Shown here: positions 29,002 to 37,736 of the stretch, piece by piece | Numbering within the stretch: the stretch's first letter is position 1 | Layout of the letters: the number at the start of each line of letters is the position of its first letter | Origin: Streptomyces lasiicapitis | Lineage (GTDB): Bacteria > Actinomycetota > Actinomycetes > Streptomycetales > Streptomycetaceae | DNA: 64,000 nucleotides | Assembly: GCF_014646335.1 (NCBI RefSeq) | Contig: NZ_BMNG01000001.1 | Span: 124,001 to 188,000 of the forward strand | Direction of reading: 5' to 3' | The notes under the pieces: generated by a model | Told to the model about the DNA's origin: nothing | Seen by the model: the letters and a program-made list of their open reading frames with translations, nothing else | Databases searched by the model: none | Program-made: the position numbers and the translations under genes

Positions 29002-29901
29002 ATGCCGCCTATCACCGAGGTGGAGGGGCGAAGGATCGCGCTCAGCAACCTGGACAAGGTGCTGTATCCGGCGAGCGGGTTCACCAAGGGCGAGGTGCTG
29101 CACTACTACGCCACCGTCGCCGAGGCGCTGCTCCCCCACCTGCGCGACCGCCCCGTCTCCTTCCTCCGCTTCCCGGACGGGCCCGAGGGCGAGCGCTTCT
29201 TCACCAAGAACCCGCCGCCGGGTACGCCCACCTGGGTGCGGACCGCCGAGGTGCGGCGCTCCGACGGGGTCTCCCGGCAGATCCTCGTGCAGGACCTGGC
29301 CACGCTGATGTGGGCGGCGAACCTGGTCACGGAGTTCCATACTCCGCAGTGGCGCGCGGACGCCCCCGGGCTCGCCGACCGGCTCGTCCTCGACCTCGAC
29401 CCGGGGCCGCCCGCGGGGGTCGTGGAGGCTTGCGAGGCCGCTCTGTGGCTGCGGGAGCGGCTGGTGGGGGACGGGTTCGAGGTGTACGTCAAGACGTCCG
29501 GCAGCAAGGGGCTGCACCTGCTCGTGCCGTTGCGGCCCGCCCCCAGTGCGGAGGTCACCGCTTACGCGAAGGCGCTCGCCGTGGCGGCGGAGCGGGAGCT
29601 TCCGGGGCTTGTGGTGCACCGGATGACGCGCAGTCTGCGGCCGGGGAAGGTGTTCGTCGACTTCAGCCAGAACGCCGCGGCGAAGACGACCGCTACGCCC
29701 TATACGTTGCGGGCTCGGGCTGAGCCGACGGTGTCCATGCCGGTGGATTGGGACGAGGTTGCCGCGTGCGCGGAGCGGCGGGAGGCAGGGGCGTTGGTGT
29801 TCCTCGCGCCTGAGGTGGAGGGGCGGTTGGAGCGGTACGGGGATTTGCTGGGGCCGTTGTTGGAGGCCGGGAGGGGTGGGGTGCTGCCCCCTGCGGGGTG
29901 A
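29002..29901 (+). CDS. Stand-alone LigD-type NHEJ polymerase (PolDom)
   Basis: 299 residues corresponding to the primase-like polymerase domain of LigD, which adds ribonucleotides and fills gaps at breaks. Motifs: LSNLDKVLYPASGFTKGEV near the start, LVLDLDPGPP (metal-binding Asp pair, about 129-132), YVKTSGSKGLHLLVPL, and RSLRPGKVFVDFSQNAAAKT. Neither ligase nor 3'-phosphoesterase domains are present; in streptomycetes these functions are split between genes. Divergent from ku with a 105-base shared promoter region. Confidence 0.95.
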   Translation: MPPITEVEGRRIALSNLDKVLYPASGFTKGEVLHYYATVAEALLPHLRDRPVSFLRFPDGPEGERFFTKNPPPGTPTWVRTAEVRRSDGVSRQILVQDLATLMWAANLVTEFHTPQWRADAPGLADRLVLDLDPGPPAGVVEACEAALWLRERLVGDGFEVYVKTSGSKGLHLLVPLRPAPSAEVTAYAKALAVAAERELPGLVVHRMTRSLRPGKVFVDFSQNAAAKTTATPYTLRARAEPTVSMPVDWDEVAACAERREAGALVFLAPEVEGRLERYGDLLGPLLEAGRGGVLPPAG

Positions 29902-29908
29902 CGCGGGG

Positions 29909-30712
29909 CTAGATGCGGTGCCAGGTGTGGCGGTCCCGGGCCAGCGCGTGGAGGGCCTCGACGTCGGCCGGTTTGAGGACGCCGCCCGCGCGGGCCAGGG
30001 CGGAGAGGTCGGCCTCGAGGAGGACGCGTACCTCGCGGGGCGGCGCCGCGACCTCCACGTCCACCGCCCCCACGGGCACAAGCACCGCCCGCACCTCCGC
30101 CGTCAGCGCGAACGAAGCCCGACCGGCGTCCGCCCGCAGCTCCCGCAGCAGCGGCTCCGGGCGCCCCCGCCCCACCGCCACCATCGGGTCGGCCACCCGC
30201 ACCCGCTGTCTGCGCGCCGGCAGGGAACGTACGCAGAAGAGCCCGCCGGGCCCGATCAGGAGATGGTGGATCCGCGCACCGCCGGGGAGCCCGATCGAGT
30301 GCAGGGTGTGCCAGCCCACCGCGTCCAGGCGGTCGAGCGCGTCGCCTACGGCGGTCTCCGCCGCGAGCGCCCGGTGCCGGGGATCGGACCGCAGCCTGCG
30401 CGCGGGCGGCGGATCGCGGTCGATGGCTATGCGCAGGGCCTCGCCGGGGCCGTTCGGCGCGAGGTCGTCGTCCGGGTGCAGCGTGAGCCGGGCCAGCTCG
30501 GCCGGGGTCGGCACGGGCGGCGGCCCCACCGTGACGTTCCCCGTCAGGAACGGGCCCAGGACGTGCAGCACGTCCGCCTCCCGGTCGGCGCTCAGCAGGT
30601 TCACCCGGGCCGTGTCCCTGTCGTACCAGGCCACGCTCCCGCCGTCCGGCCGGCAGACGAAGAGCCGCTCCTGACCGTGCCTCCATGTCGGTACGACGCG
30701 CAGTCCGCTCAT
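29909..30712 (-). CDS. NERD-domain-containing protein
   Basis: 267 residues from ATG 30712 (MSGLRVVPTWRHGQ) with AAGGGG nine bases upstream; a second ATG at 30733 lacks such a site. The middle part, ALDRLDAVGWHTLHSIGL then HHLLIGPGGLFCVRS, fits the nuclease-related NERD domain. No helicase or kinase domain is attached. Convergent with the LigD polymerase gene (seven-base gap). A role in DNA processing is only inferred from the fold and the neighbours. Confidence 0.75.
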   Translation of the reverse strand: MSGLRVVPTWRHGQERLFVCRPDGGSVAWYDRDTARVNLLSADREADVLHVLGPFLTGNVTVGPPPVPTPAELARLTLHPDDDLAPNGPGEALRIAIDRDPPPARRLRSDPRHRALAAETAVGDALDRLDAVGWHTLHSIGLPGGARIHHLLIGPGGLFCVRSLPARRQRVRVADPMVAVGRGRPEPLLRELRADAGRASFALTAEVRAVLVPVGAVDVEVAAPPREVRVLLEADLSALARAGGVLKPADVEALHALARDRHTWHRI

Positions 30713-30998
30713 GCCCCACCACCCCTTGACCATGGGAGCAGCCCGGACGCTCCCTGGGCAAGAACCTGACGGCGTCCCGAGGAAGTTGATGGCAATTCGC
30801 CCTGCGTTCGCCACCCCGGGCCGGGTCCGTACGCCATGTCCCCACCCGTCCCGTAACGGCACCGCCCGCACAGCTATGGGGCCCTGTTACAAACTCGCCG
30901 AACCGCCGCAATGACGGGCGCCTAGCTTCGTAGCTGACACCCCCTGACACCTCATGTCACCTCCGTCACCGATCGCCGTCCAGCGCAAGGAACGCACC
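30713..30998. other. Gap between the NERD gene and the sortase cluster
   Basis: About 286 bases with no gene seen. It should carry the promoters of both divergent units. The short repeats TGACACCCCCTGACACC occur near 30938-30955; no confident operator or promoter call. Confidence 0.3.
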
Positions 30999-31289
30999 GT
31001 GAGCAAGAGCCGCCGCCTCCCCGCCGTCCGTACCGCCGCCGTCGGCGCGCTCGCCGGCGGCGCCCTGCTGCTCCCGGCCACGGGCGCGTTCGCCGCCACC
31101 CCGGCTCCCGCTCCCGCCGCGCACGGCACCGTGCGACCGCACACCCCCGAGGGCGGCGTGCGCGCGGGCACCGACGGGCTCAAGGACTCCCGGAATCCGG
31201 CGTTCCTGGTCGCGGGCGGCGGGATGGCCGCCGCGGGCGCGGCGGGGCTCGGCTTCGCGATGCTGCGCCGCGGCCGCACCGACGGCTGA
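30999..31289 (+). CDS. Small secreted protein with C-terminal membrane anchor, sortase neighbour
   Basis: 96 residues from GTG 30999 (AAGGA seven bases upstream): signal peptide ending ATGAFAA (about residue 34), a ~35-residue Pro/Gly-rich stretch, then a hydrophobic segment at about 66-88 followed by the charged end LRRGRTDG. This layout resembles a wall-anchored protein, but no LPxTG or LAxTG is visible before the helix; the nearest sequence is SRNPAFLVAGGG. It lies 54 bases before a class F sortase. Either it uses a divergent sorting motif or it is a membrane partner of the enzyme. Confidence 0.75.
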   Translation: MSKSRRLPAVRTAAVGALAGGALLLPATGAFAATPAPAPAAHGTVRPHTPEGGVRAGTDGLKDSRNPAFLVAGGGMAAAGAAGLGFAMLRRGRTDG

Positions 31290-31343
31290 CCAGGCGTCTC
31301 GCCGCCGTCTGCCTGTGCCCCGCCCAGCCCCGGAGGAACCGCC

Positions 31344-31964
31344 ATGACCACCCCCGCCCGACGACGCCTCACCGCCGCCGCAGCCCTGACCACCGCCATC
31401 GGCCTCGGCCTCATCGCCTGCGGACAGGGCAGCGGCGGCTCCGGCAACGCCGCCCCCGACGTCACCGTCAAGAACGCCGCGACCCACCAGGCCAAGCAGG
31501 CCCCGCTGCCGCTGAAGAAGTCCAGGCCGACCGGGCTGCGGATCCCCGCCGCGGGCGTGGACGCCAAGGAGATGCTGGACCTCGGCATCGGCGCCGACGG
31601 CGCGCTGGAGGTGCCGCCCGCCTCCAAGGGCGAGGTGCCCGGCTGGTGGACCGGCGGTGTCACGCCGGGCCAGAAGGGTGCGGCCGTTCTGGTCGCGCAC
31701 TACGACACGGCGAACGGCCCCGCGCTGATGCGGAACGTCGCGAAGGTCAAGGTGGGCGACCGGATCATGGTGCCGCGTGCGGACGGGTCCACGGCGACGT
31801 TCGAGGTCCGTGAGGTCCAGCAGGTCGGGAAGAAAGACTTTCCAACCCATAAGGTGTACGGGGCGACCGACCGGCCGGAGCTGCGCCTGCTGACCTGCGG
31901 CGGCCCGATCAAGGACGGTCACCGGACCGACAACATCATTCTCTACGCCGACCTCGTGCGGTGA
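31344..31964 (+). CDS. Class F sortase, predicted lipoprotein
   Basis: 206 residues. The N-terminal signal has a lipobox-like LGLIACGQG (Cys27), so it is probably lipid-anchored rather than held by a helix. The sortase barrel carries His in VLVAHYDTA (about residue 118), Cys in LRLLTCGGP (about 185) and Arg in DGHRTDNI (about 193), the full catalytic triad. Class F sortases are actinobacterial and mostly without known substrates. A good AGGAGG-like site (GGAGGAACCGCC) precedes ATG. Possibly in an operon with the small anchored protein before it and the lipoprotein after it. Confidence 0.92.
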   Translation: MTTPARRRLTAAAALTTAIGLGLIACGQGSGGSGNAAPDVTVKNAATHQAKQAPLPLKKSRPTGLRIPAAGVDAKEMLDLGIGADGALEVPPASKGEVPGWWTGGVTPGQKGAAVLVAHYDTANGPALMRNVAKVKVGDRIMVPRADGSTATFEVREVQQVGKKDFPTHKVYGATDRPELRLLTCGGPIKDGHRTDNIILYADLVR

Positions 31965-32034
31965 GGACGCCTCCCGGGCTTCCGTAGCGCCGTGACGATG
32001 CCTCGTACGAGGCACCCGCAAGCAGGAGCGCCAG

Positions 32035-32913
32035 TTGAACCGCAGCCGCCGTCCGGGCAGCAGTCCGGGCAGCCGCAGGCCCGAGCGCCGTCGCGTGCTC
32101 GCCGCGGCCGCCTTCGCGCTGTCCGCGGCCGCGCTCGCGGCGGGCTGCGGCGACCCCGGCGACCTGCGCGGCGCGGGCACCACTCCGACGGCCGTGGGCC
32201 CCACCCGGCTCTGGCCCGACCTGCCGCCCGCGTCCTCGCCGGTCGCCGACTACGGCGAGGCGGACACCGAGGAGATCAAGGGCGTCAAGGTGCCCGGCGG
32301 CGACCTGCACAAGGTGAGCCCCGTCGCGATCGTCCGGGCCGAGGTGCGCGCGAACCCCGACGTCTACAGCGGTCCCGACGCGCTCTACAAGGACACCGTC
32401 GAGGCGCTCAAGGACTGCGGCAGCCGGCCCAAGGACTGCCCGGTCCTCAAGGCGTACTACCGCGACTTCACCGGTGACGGGAAGGACGACCTGGTCGTCG
32501 GCATCCGGATGCCGGAGGAGCAGCTCGCCGTCCGCGTCTACGCGATGGAGAAGGGCCACCTCACCCAGATCATGGGCACCTCCGACGCGGTGCTCGGCGT
32601 CGAGCTGGCCGGGCACGACCTGGTGGTCCGCGCGGTCTCCGGCATCCCCGGCTACGAGTACCGCACGGCCTGGTCCTGGGACCGGCACCAGCGCGCGATG
32701 CTGCCCACCCGCGACGAGATCCTGCGCTCCTCGGACGCGCCCCGGCCCAAGGGCGCCCGCAGCCAGGCGCCCGCCCTGACCGAGCGGACCGAGCCGGACG
32801 CGGGCCCCGGACCCGGCGAGACGTCCGGCCCCGGTGAGAGCCCCGGGCCGACCGTCGGCCCGAACCCGAGCCCCGGTGCGAGCGGCGACGACCGGCCGGG
32901 CGGGGGCTCGTGA
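32035..32913 (+). CDS. Tat-type lipoprotein with calcium-loop-like segment
   Basis: 292 residues from TTG 32035, chosen because AGGAG lies seven bases upstream and overlaps nothing. The leader has RRPERRRVLAAAAF (possible twin-arginine signal) and a lipobox LAAGC (Cys37). The middle contains DFTGDGKDDLVVG, like an FG-GAP/dockerin calcium loop. The C-terminal ~50 residues are a Pro/Gly/Ser-rich spacer. It overlaps the next gene, a histidine kinase, by four bases (GTGA), so the two are translationally coupled and the lipoprotein may modulate the sensor, as CseA does in the CseABC system. Confidence 0.8.
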   Translation: MNRSRRPGSSPGSRRPERRRVLAAAAFALSAAALAAGCGDPGDLRGAGTTPTAVGPTRLWPDLPPASSPVADYGEADTEEIKGVKVPGGDLHKVSPVAIVRAEVRANPDVYSGPDALYKDTVEALKDCGSRPKDCPVLKAYYRDFTGDGKDDLVVGIRMPEEQLAVRVYAMEKGHLTQIMGTSDAVLGVELAGHDLVVRAVSGIPGYEYRTAWSWDRHQRAMLPTRDEILRSSDAPRPKGARSQAPALTERTEPDAGPGPGETSGPGESPGPTVGPNPSPGASGDDRPGGGS

Positions 32914-34250
32914 CCGGCCGCGCCGAGGCCGGCGCCCCGCCGCGCGCCCGCAGAGTGCGGCTCCCCCGCCTCCCCTTCCGGCTGCCCGCCTGGACCGCGA
33001 CGCTGACCTGGAAGGCCGCCGTCTTCATCGCCGTCATGTGCTGCGCCCTCGCGGCCCTGCTCGGCATACTCGTGCACGTCGCGGTGACCAACCAGACCGT
33101 GGGCCAGGCCCGCGACCGCGCCCTGACCCGGCTCGACGACGCCACCAAGCAGTACGAAGCGGGCGGCAGGCTCGACCCCGGCGCGGGCATCGACCCGCCA
33201 GGCCTGCCCCGGGCGCTGCGCGACCTCGCCGTCGGCGGGGAGCGCGGCACGATGGTCGGCGACCACGACGACCGGCCGACGGTGTGGGCGGCCGGGCCCG
33301 CGGACGGCGGGCGCGCCATCGCCGTCCAGGTCGACTACGCGCAGGGCGCCCGCACCATCGACGGGCTCGACCGCGCGATCCTCGGCTCTTCGGTGCTGGC
33401 CATCGGGGCGACGCTGCTCGTCGGCGCGTTCGCGGTGACGCGCGTGACGCGGCGCCTGCACCTGACGGCCCGGGTCGCCCGCCGCATCAGCGCCGGTGAC
33501 CTCGACGCGCGCGTGAACGACCCGCGCACACGGGACGCCGACCGCCACCAGGACGAGGTGGCCACCGTGTCCGGTGCCCTGGACACCATGGCCTCGTCCC
33601 TGCAGAGCAAGCTCCTGAGCGAGCAGCGCTTCACCGCCGACGTCGCGCACGAGCTGCGGACGCCGCTGACCGGGCTGCACGCCGCCGCCGAACTGCTCCC
33701 CCCTGGCCGCCCCACCGAGCTGGTCCGGGACCGCGTCGCCACGCTGCGCACGCTCACCGAGGACCTCCTGGAGATCTCCCGCCTCGACTCGCGCAGCGAA
33801 CGCGTCGACCTCGACGCGGTCCGCCTCGCTCCACTGGCCGAGCGGGTCGTGCGGGCTTCGGGGGCCGAGGTGGAGCTGCGGATCGTACGGGACATCGTGG
33901 TGGACACGGACGGGCGGCGCCTTGAGCGGGTGCTCGGGAACCTCGTCGGGAACGCCCTCAAGCACGGGGCCCCGCCGGTGTCCCTGACGGTGGACGGGCC
34001 CGTGATCACCGTGCGGGACCACGGTCCCGGCTTCCCCGACTACCTGGTGGAGCACGGGCCGCAGCGGTTCCGCACGGAGGGGACGACCAAGGGCCATGGG
34101 CTTGGGCTCACCATCGCCCTGGGGCAGGCGCGGGTGGTGGGGGCGCGCCTTGAGTTCACCAACGGGGTGGACGGCGGCGGGGCGGTGGCCGTGCTGGCTC
34201 TTCCGTACGACGAGGTCCCAGAGGCGGGCGCCGAGGTCGGAGCGGGCTGA
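32910..34250 (+). CDS. Sensor histidine kinase, no adjacent response regulator
   Basis: 446 residues: two membrane helices (about 35-57 and 153-172) flanking a ~95-residue extracytoplasmic domain, a HAMP domain, phospho-acceptor His in FTADVAHELRTPLTG (about 246), and a HATPase with NLVGNALKHG, VRDHGPGFPD and GHGLGLTIA. GTG start inside the preceding lipoprotein gene. No response regulator is encoded next to it; the next gene is a small secreted protein. Either the partner is elsewhere or it was lost. Confidence 0.93.
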   Translation: MTGRAEAGAPPRARRVRLPRLPFRLPAWTATLTWKAAVFIAVMCCALAALLGILVHVAVTNQTVGQARDRALTRLDDATKQYEAGGRLDPGAGIDPPGLPRALRDLAVGGERGTMVGDHDDRPTVWAAGPADGGRAIAVQVDYAQGARTIDGLDRAILGSSVLAIGATLLVGAFAVTRVTRRLHLTARVARRISAGDLDARVNDPRTRDADRHQDEVATVSGALDTMASSLQSKLLSEQRFTADVAHELRTPLTGLHAAAELLPPGRPTELVRDRVATLRTLTEDLLEISRLDSRSERVDLDAVRLAPLAERVVRASGAEVELRIVRDIVVDTDGRRLERVLGNLVGNALKHGAPPVSLTVDGPVITVRDHGPGFPDYLVEHGPQRFRTEGTTKGHGLGLTIALGQARVVGARLEFTNGVDGGGAVAVLALPYDEVPEAGAEVGAG

Positions 34251-34363
34251 CCGGGACGCGGGGACGCCGTGACGCCGTTGCGTGCACAGGGTGTCACTTT
34301 TAGTGTGAATTGCGGCCTTTGACAGGTCGTGCGTTCCCACTCCGCTCAGCCCAGGAGGCCCTG

Positions 34364-34729
34364 ATGGCCCTTCGTCCCCGCCCCTCCGTCGCCGCCCGTC
34401 TCTCCATACTCGTCGCCGGCGGCGCCCTCGCCGCCGCCACCGTGCTGACCGCCGCGCCCGCGGCCGTCGCGGACGACGCGAACAACAACCCGCCGGTCTA
34501 CAAGGGCCGCGTCATCGCCAAGGGCGGGCTGCTGCTGCGGGACATGCCGACGCGGGGCAGCAAGGTCATCCGGAGTGAGCCGTACGGCAAGGTCGTGCAC
34601 ATCTTCTGCAAGGCGCGCGGCCAGTACGTGCACCACAACGACCGCTGGTACCTGCTCACCGACGGCACCTGGGCGTGGGGCGCCGCGCACTACATCGACA
34701 ACATCGGTCCGGCGCCGCGCTGGTGCTGA
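34364..34729 (+). CDS. Small secreted protein with SH3-like fold
   Basis: 121 residues: signal peptide (about 1-37, ending AAVADD) and a ~75-residue domain resembling bacterial SH3b modules (GLLLRDMPTRGSKVI, then KVVHIFCKARGQYVH). Two Cys residues remain after processing (IFCK and the C-terminal RWC) and may form a disulphide. Such proteins are often peptidoglycan-associated. AGGAGG precedes the ATG by about six bases. Confidence 0.8.
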   Translation: MALRPRPSVAARLSILVAGGALAAATVLTAAPAAVADDANNNPPVYKGRVIAKGGLLLRDMPTRGSKVIRSEPYGKVVHIFCKARGQYVHHNDRWYLLTDGTWAWGAAHYIDNIGPAPRWC

Positions 34730-34813
34730 CCGTGCGCCGGGGCCGACGCCCGCCCCGGCAGGACACCGGCGACATAACCGGACATTAGGCTCACAGCTTG
34801 CTACGTTCCGGGC

Positions 34814-36214
34814 ATGACCGGAACAGCAGCGGAGCCCGCCACCGTCCCCGCTGTCCGTGTCCCCCGGCGCCGTGGCGTCGAGCTCACGCTGATCGTCGTC
34901 GCCGTCCTGCTCTCCGTGTACGGCTACTGCGACGTGGGCCTGGCGCGCAACGGCTCCGTCCCGCCCGGCGCCGCCGGTTACGGCGCCGGGCTCGGGGTGC
35001 TCGCGCTCCTCGCCCATCTGGCGGTCCGGCTGCGCGCCCCGTACGCCGATCCGCTGCTCCTGCCGATCGCCGTGCTGCTCAACGGCCTCGGCCTGGTGCT
35101 GATCTACCGGCTCGACCTGGAGACGCCCGGCGACCGCGCGGCGCCCACCCAGCTCGTCTGGTCGACGGTCGGCGTCGCCCTCTTCATCGCCGTGGTGTTC
35201 TTCCTGCGCGACCACCGCGTGCTCCAGCGGTACGCCTACCTGTCCGTGGTCACCGCGCTGGTCCTCATGATCGTGCCGATCTTCTTCCCCGCCGTGAACG
35301 GCGCCCGCATCTGGATCCGGGTCGGCGGATTCTCCATCCAGCCCGGCGAGTTCGCGAAGATCCTCCTCGCGGTCTTCTTCGCCAGCTATCTCGCGGCCAA
35401 CCGCACCGCGCTCGCGTACACGGGCCGCACGGTGTGGAAGTTCAAGCGGCTGCAACTGCCGACGGGGCGGGTGCTCGGGCCGATCGTGGCGATCTGGCTG
35501 CTGAGCGTCGGCGTGCTGGTCCTGGAGCGCGACCTCGGCACCTCGCTGCTGTTCTTCGGGCTCTTCGTGATCCTGCTGTACGTCGCCACCGGACGCACCG
35601 GCTGGATCGCCGTCGGCCTGCTGCTCGCGGCGGTCGGGGCGTTCGCGGTCGGTTCGCTCGAGCCGCATGTGCACAGCCGGGTCGAGGACTGGCTGCATCC
35701 GTTCGCGTCCATCGAGGCCGGTGAGGGGCCGAACCAGCTCGCCCAGTCGCTGTTCGCGTTCGCGGCCGGCGGGCTGCTCGGCACCGGGCTCGGGGACGGG
35801 CACTCCATCCTCATCGGCTTCGCCGCCAAGTCGGACTTCATCCTGGCGACGGCCGGGGAGGAGCTGGGGCTCACCGGTCTGACGGCGATCTTCCTGCTGT
35901 ACGCGCTTCTTGTGGAGCGCGGCTACCGGGCCGGGCTCGCCCTGCGTGACCCGTTCGGGCGGCTGCTCGCGATCGGGCTCGCGTCGATCGTGGCGCTCCA
36001 GGTGTTCGTGATCGCGGGCGGGGTGATGGGGCTGATCCCGCTGACGGGGATGGCCATGCCGTTCCTCGCGCAGGGCGGTTCGTCCGTCGTGACCAACTGG
36101 ATCATCGTGGCGCTGCTCATCCGGGTCAGCGACTCGGCGCGCGCCCAGCCTGTGTCCGGGGCCGGGGCCGGTGCGCCCTTGTCCCTGGCCGACGCCGGGG
36201 AGGAGCGGGCGTGA
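34814..36214 (+). CDS. FtsW/RodA/SpoVE (SEDS) peptidoglycan polymerase
   Basis: 466 residues with about ten membrane segments. SEDS signs are GARIWIRVGGFSIQPGEFAKI (split here at the conserved GEFAK), LERDLGTSLLFFG, and GEELGLTG with IPLTGMAMPFLAQGGSS near the C-terminus. SEDS proteins polymerise glycan strands and work with a class B PBP, which is encoded immediately downstream with a four-base overlap (GTGA). It stands apart from dcw or mre genes, so it is probably an additional SEDS-PBP pair for growth or sporulation. ATG without a good ribosome-binding site. Confidence 0.95.
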   Translation: MTGTAAEPATVPAVRVPRRRGVELTLIVVAVLLSVYGYCDVGLARNGSVPPGAAGYGAGLGVLALLAHLAVRLRAPYADPLLLPIAVLLNGLGLVLIYRLDLETPGDRAAPTQLVWSTVGVALFIAVVFFLRDHRVLQRYAYLSVVTALVLMIVPIFFPAVNGARIWIRVGGFSIQPGEFAKILLAVFFASYLAANRTALAYTGRTVWKFKRLQLPTGRVLGPIVAIWLLSVGVLVLERDLGTSLLFFGLFVILLYVATGRTGWIAVGLLLAAVGAFAVGSLEPHVHSRVEDWLHPFASIEAGEGPNQLAQSLFAFAAGGLLGTGLGDGHSILIGFAAKSDFILATAGEELGLTGLTAIFLLYALLVERGYRAGLALRDPFGRLLAIGLASIVALQVFVIAGGVMGLIPLTGMAMPFLAQGGSSVVTNWIIVALLIRVSDSARAQPVSGAGAGAPLSLADAGEERA

Positions 36215-37665
36215 CCAAGTACATCCGCCGGGCCGCCGCGTTCTGCGCGCTGCTCCTCGTGGCGCTGCTGATCAACGCCAGCCGGGTCCAGGTCGTCGAC
36301 TCGGGGACGTACGACGACAATCCCGCCAACCGCCGACAGGCCATCACGCGCTTCGACCAGGCGCGCGGCGACATCCTGGTGGACGGCCGGGCCGTCACCG
36401 GCTCCCGGGACACGGGCGAGCAGCTGCGGTACGAACGGACGTACCGCAACGGGCCGTTGTACGCCCCCGTCACCGGCTTCGCCTCGCAGGTGTACGGCAC
36501 CACGTTCCTGGAGCACGCCGAGGACGACATCCTCTCCGGCACCGACCCCATGCTCGCCCCGCTCCCCCTGTGGAACGACATCACCCGCGCCCAGAACCCG
36601 GGCGGCGAGGTCGTCACCACCATCAAGGCGGCCGTGCAGCAGGCCGCCTACGCCGGGCTCGGCGGCAAGAAGGGCGCCGTGGCCGCGCTCGACCCGGCCA
36701 CCGGCAAGGTACTCGCGCTTGTCTCCACGCCCTCGTACGACCCCGGACTCCTCTCCGGCACCGGCACCTCCGTGACCGAGGCCTGGGCGCAGCTGAACGC
36801 CGACCCCGACAAGCCGATGCTCAACCGCGCGCTCAGCCAGACCTATCCGCCGGGGTCCACGTTCAAGGTGGTGACGGCGGCCGCCGCGCTCGACGCGGGC
36901 GAGATCGACGACCTGGACGCGCCGACGGACTCCCCCGACCCGTACACCCTGCCCGGCACCTCGACGAGCCTGGCCAACGAGGTCGAGGGGTGCGCGGACG
37001 CCAGTCTCCGGTACGCCTTCCAGTGGTCCTGCAACACCGTCTTCGCCAAGCTCGGCGTCGACACGGGGCAGGACGCCATGGCGGACTCCGCGAAGGAGTT
37101 CGGCTTCGACACCTCGGGCCCGAAGATCCCCTCGCCCGTGGCCGCCAGCACCTTCGACACCTCCATGGACCGGGCGCAGCTCGCCCTGTCCGCCATCGGC
37201 CAGTACGACACGCGCGCCACGCCGCTGCAGATGGCGATGGTCTCGGCGGCCGTGGCGGGCGGCGGCTCCGTGAAGGCGCCCCGCCTGGTGGACCGGACGA
37301 CGACCGACGACGGCGACACCGTCGCGAGCAGCGGCACCGAGACCCTCCGGCAGGCCATGAACCCGGGCACGGCGGTGCAGTTGCGCGAGCTGATGACGGA
37401 CGTCGTCGAGAAGGGCACCGGCACCAACGCGGCGATCGACGGCGTGACCGTCGGCGGCAAGACGGGCACCGCCCAGCACGGCATCGGCAACACCGGCACC
37501 CCGTACGCCTGGTTCATCGCCTGGGCCCAGAAGCAGGGCGACGCGGAGCCGTCCGTGGCGGTCGCCGTCGTCGTCGAGGACGCGTCGGCGGACCGCTCGG
37601 ACATCAGCGGGGGCGGCAGCGCGGCGCCGATCGCGAAGGCGGTGATGGAGGCGGCGCTGCGCTGA
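36211..37665 (+). CDS. Class B penicillin-binding protein (PBP2 / PbpA type)
   Basis: 484 residues: N-terminal membrane anchor (about 7-25), a PBP dimerisation region, and a transpeptidase domain with active-site PGSTFK (Ser near 216), WSCNTVF (SxN motif near 272) and GGKTGTAQ (near 414-419). It cross-links peptidoglycan with the preceding SEDS polymerase, to which it is translationally coupled. Length and motifs match PbpA of actinobacteria. Confidence 0.96.
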   Translation: MTKYIRRAAAFCALLLVALLINASRVQVVDSGTYDDNPANRRQAITRFDQARGDILVDGRAVTGSRDTGEQLRYERTYRNGPLYAPVTGFASQVYGTTFLEHAEDDILSGTDPMLAPLPLWNDITRAQNPGGEVVTTIKAAVQQAAYAGLGGKKGAVAALDPATGKVLALVSTPSYDPGLLSGTGTSVTEAWAQLNADPDKPMLNRALSQTYPPGSTFKVVTAAAALDAGEIDDLDAPTDSPDPYTLPGTSTSLANEVEGCADASLRYAFQWSCNTVFAKLGVDTGQDAMADSAKEFGFDTSGPKIPSPVAASTFDTSMDRAQLALSAIGQYDTRATPLQMAMVSAAVAGGGSVKAPRLVDRTTTDDGDTVASSGTETLRQAMNPGTAVQLRELMTDVVEKGTGTNAAIDGVTVGGKTGTAQHGIGNTGTPYAWFIAWAQKQGDAEPSVAVAVVVEDASADRSDISGGGSAAPIAKAVMEAALR

Positions 37666-37736
37666 GGCGTACGTCGCCGACACACCGTCCGCCAACTAGG
37701 AACGGTTCTGGCCTAGTTGACGTCTAGCGTGGCCGC

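Noticed and set aside
30999..31289. LPxTG or LAxTG sorting signal in the small secreted protein
   Set aside because: Searched for before the C-terminal helix and not found; only the general layout resembles a sortase substrate.
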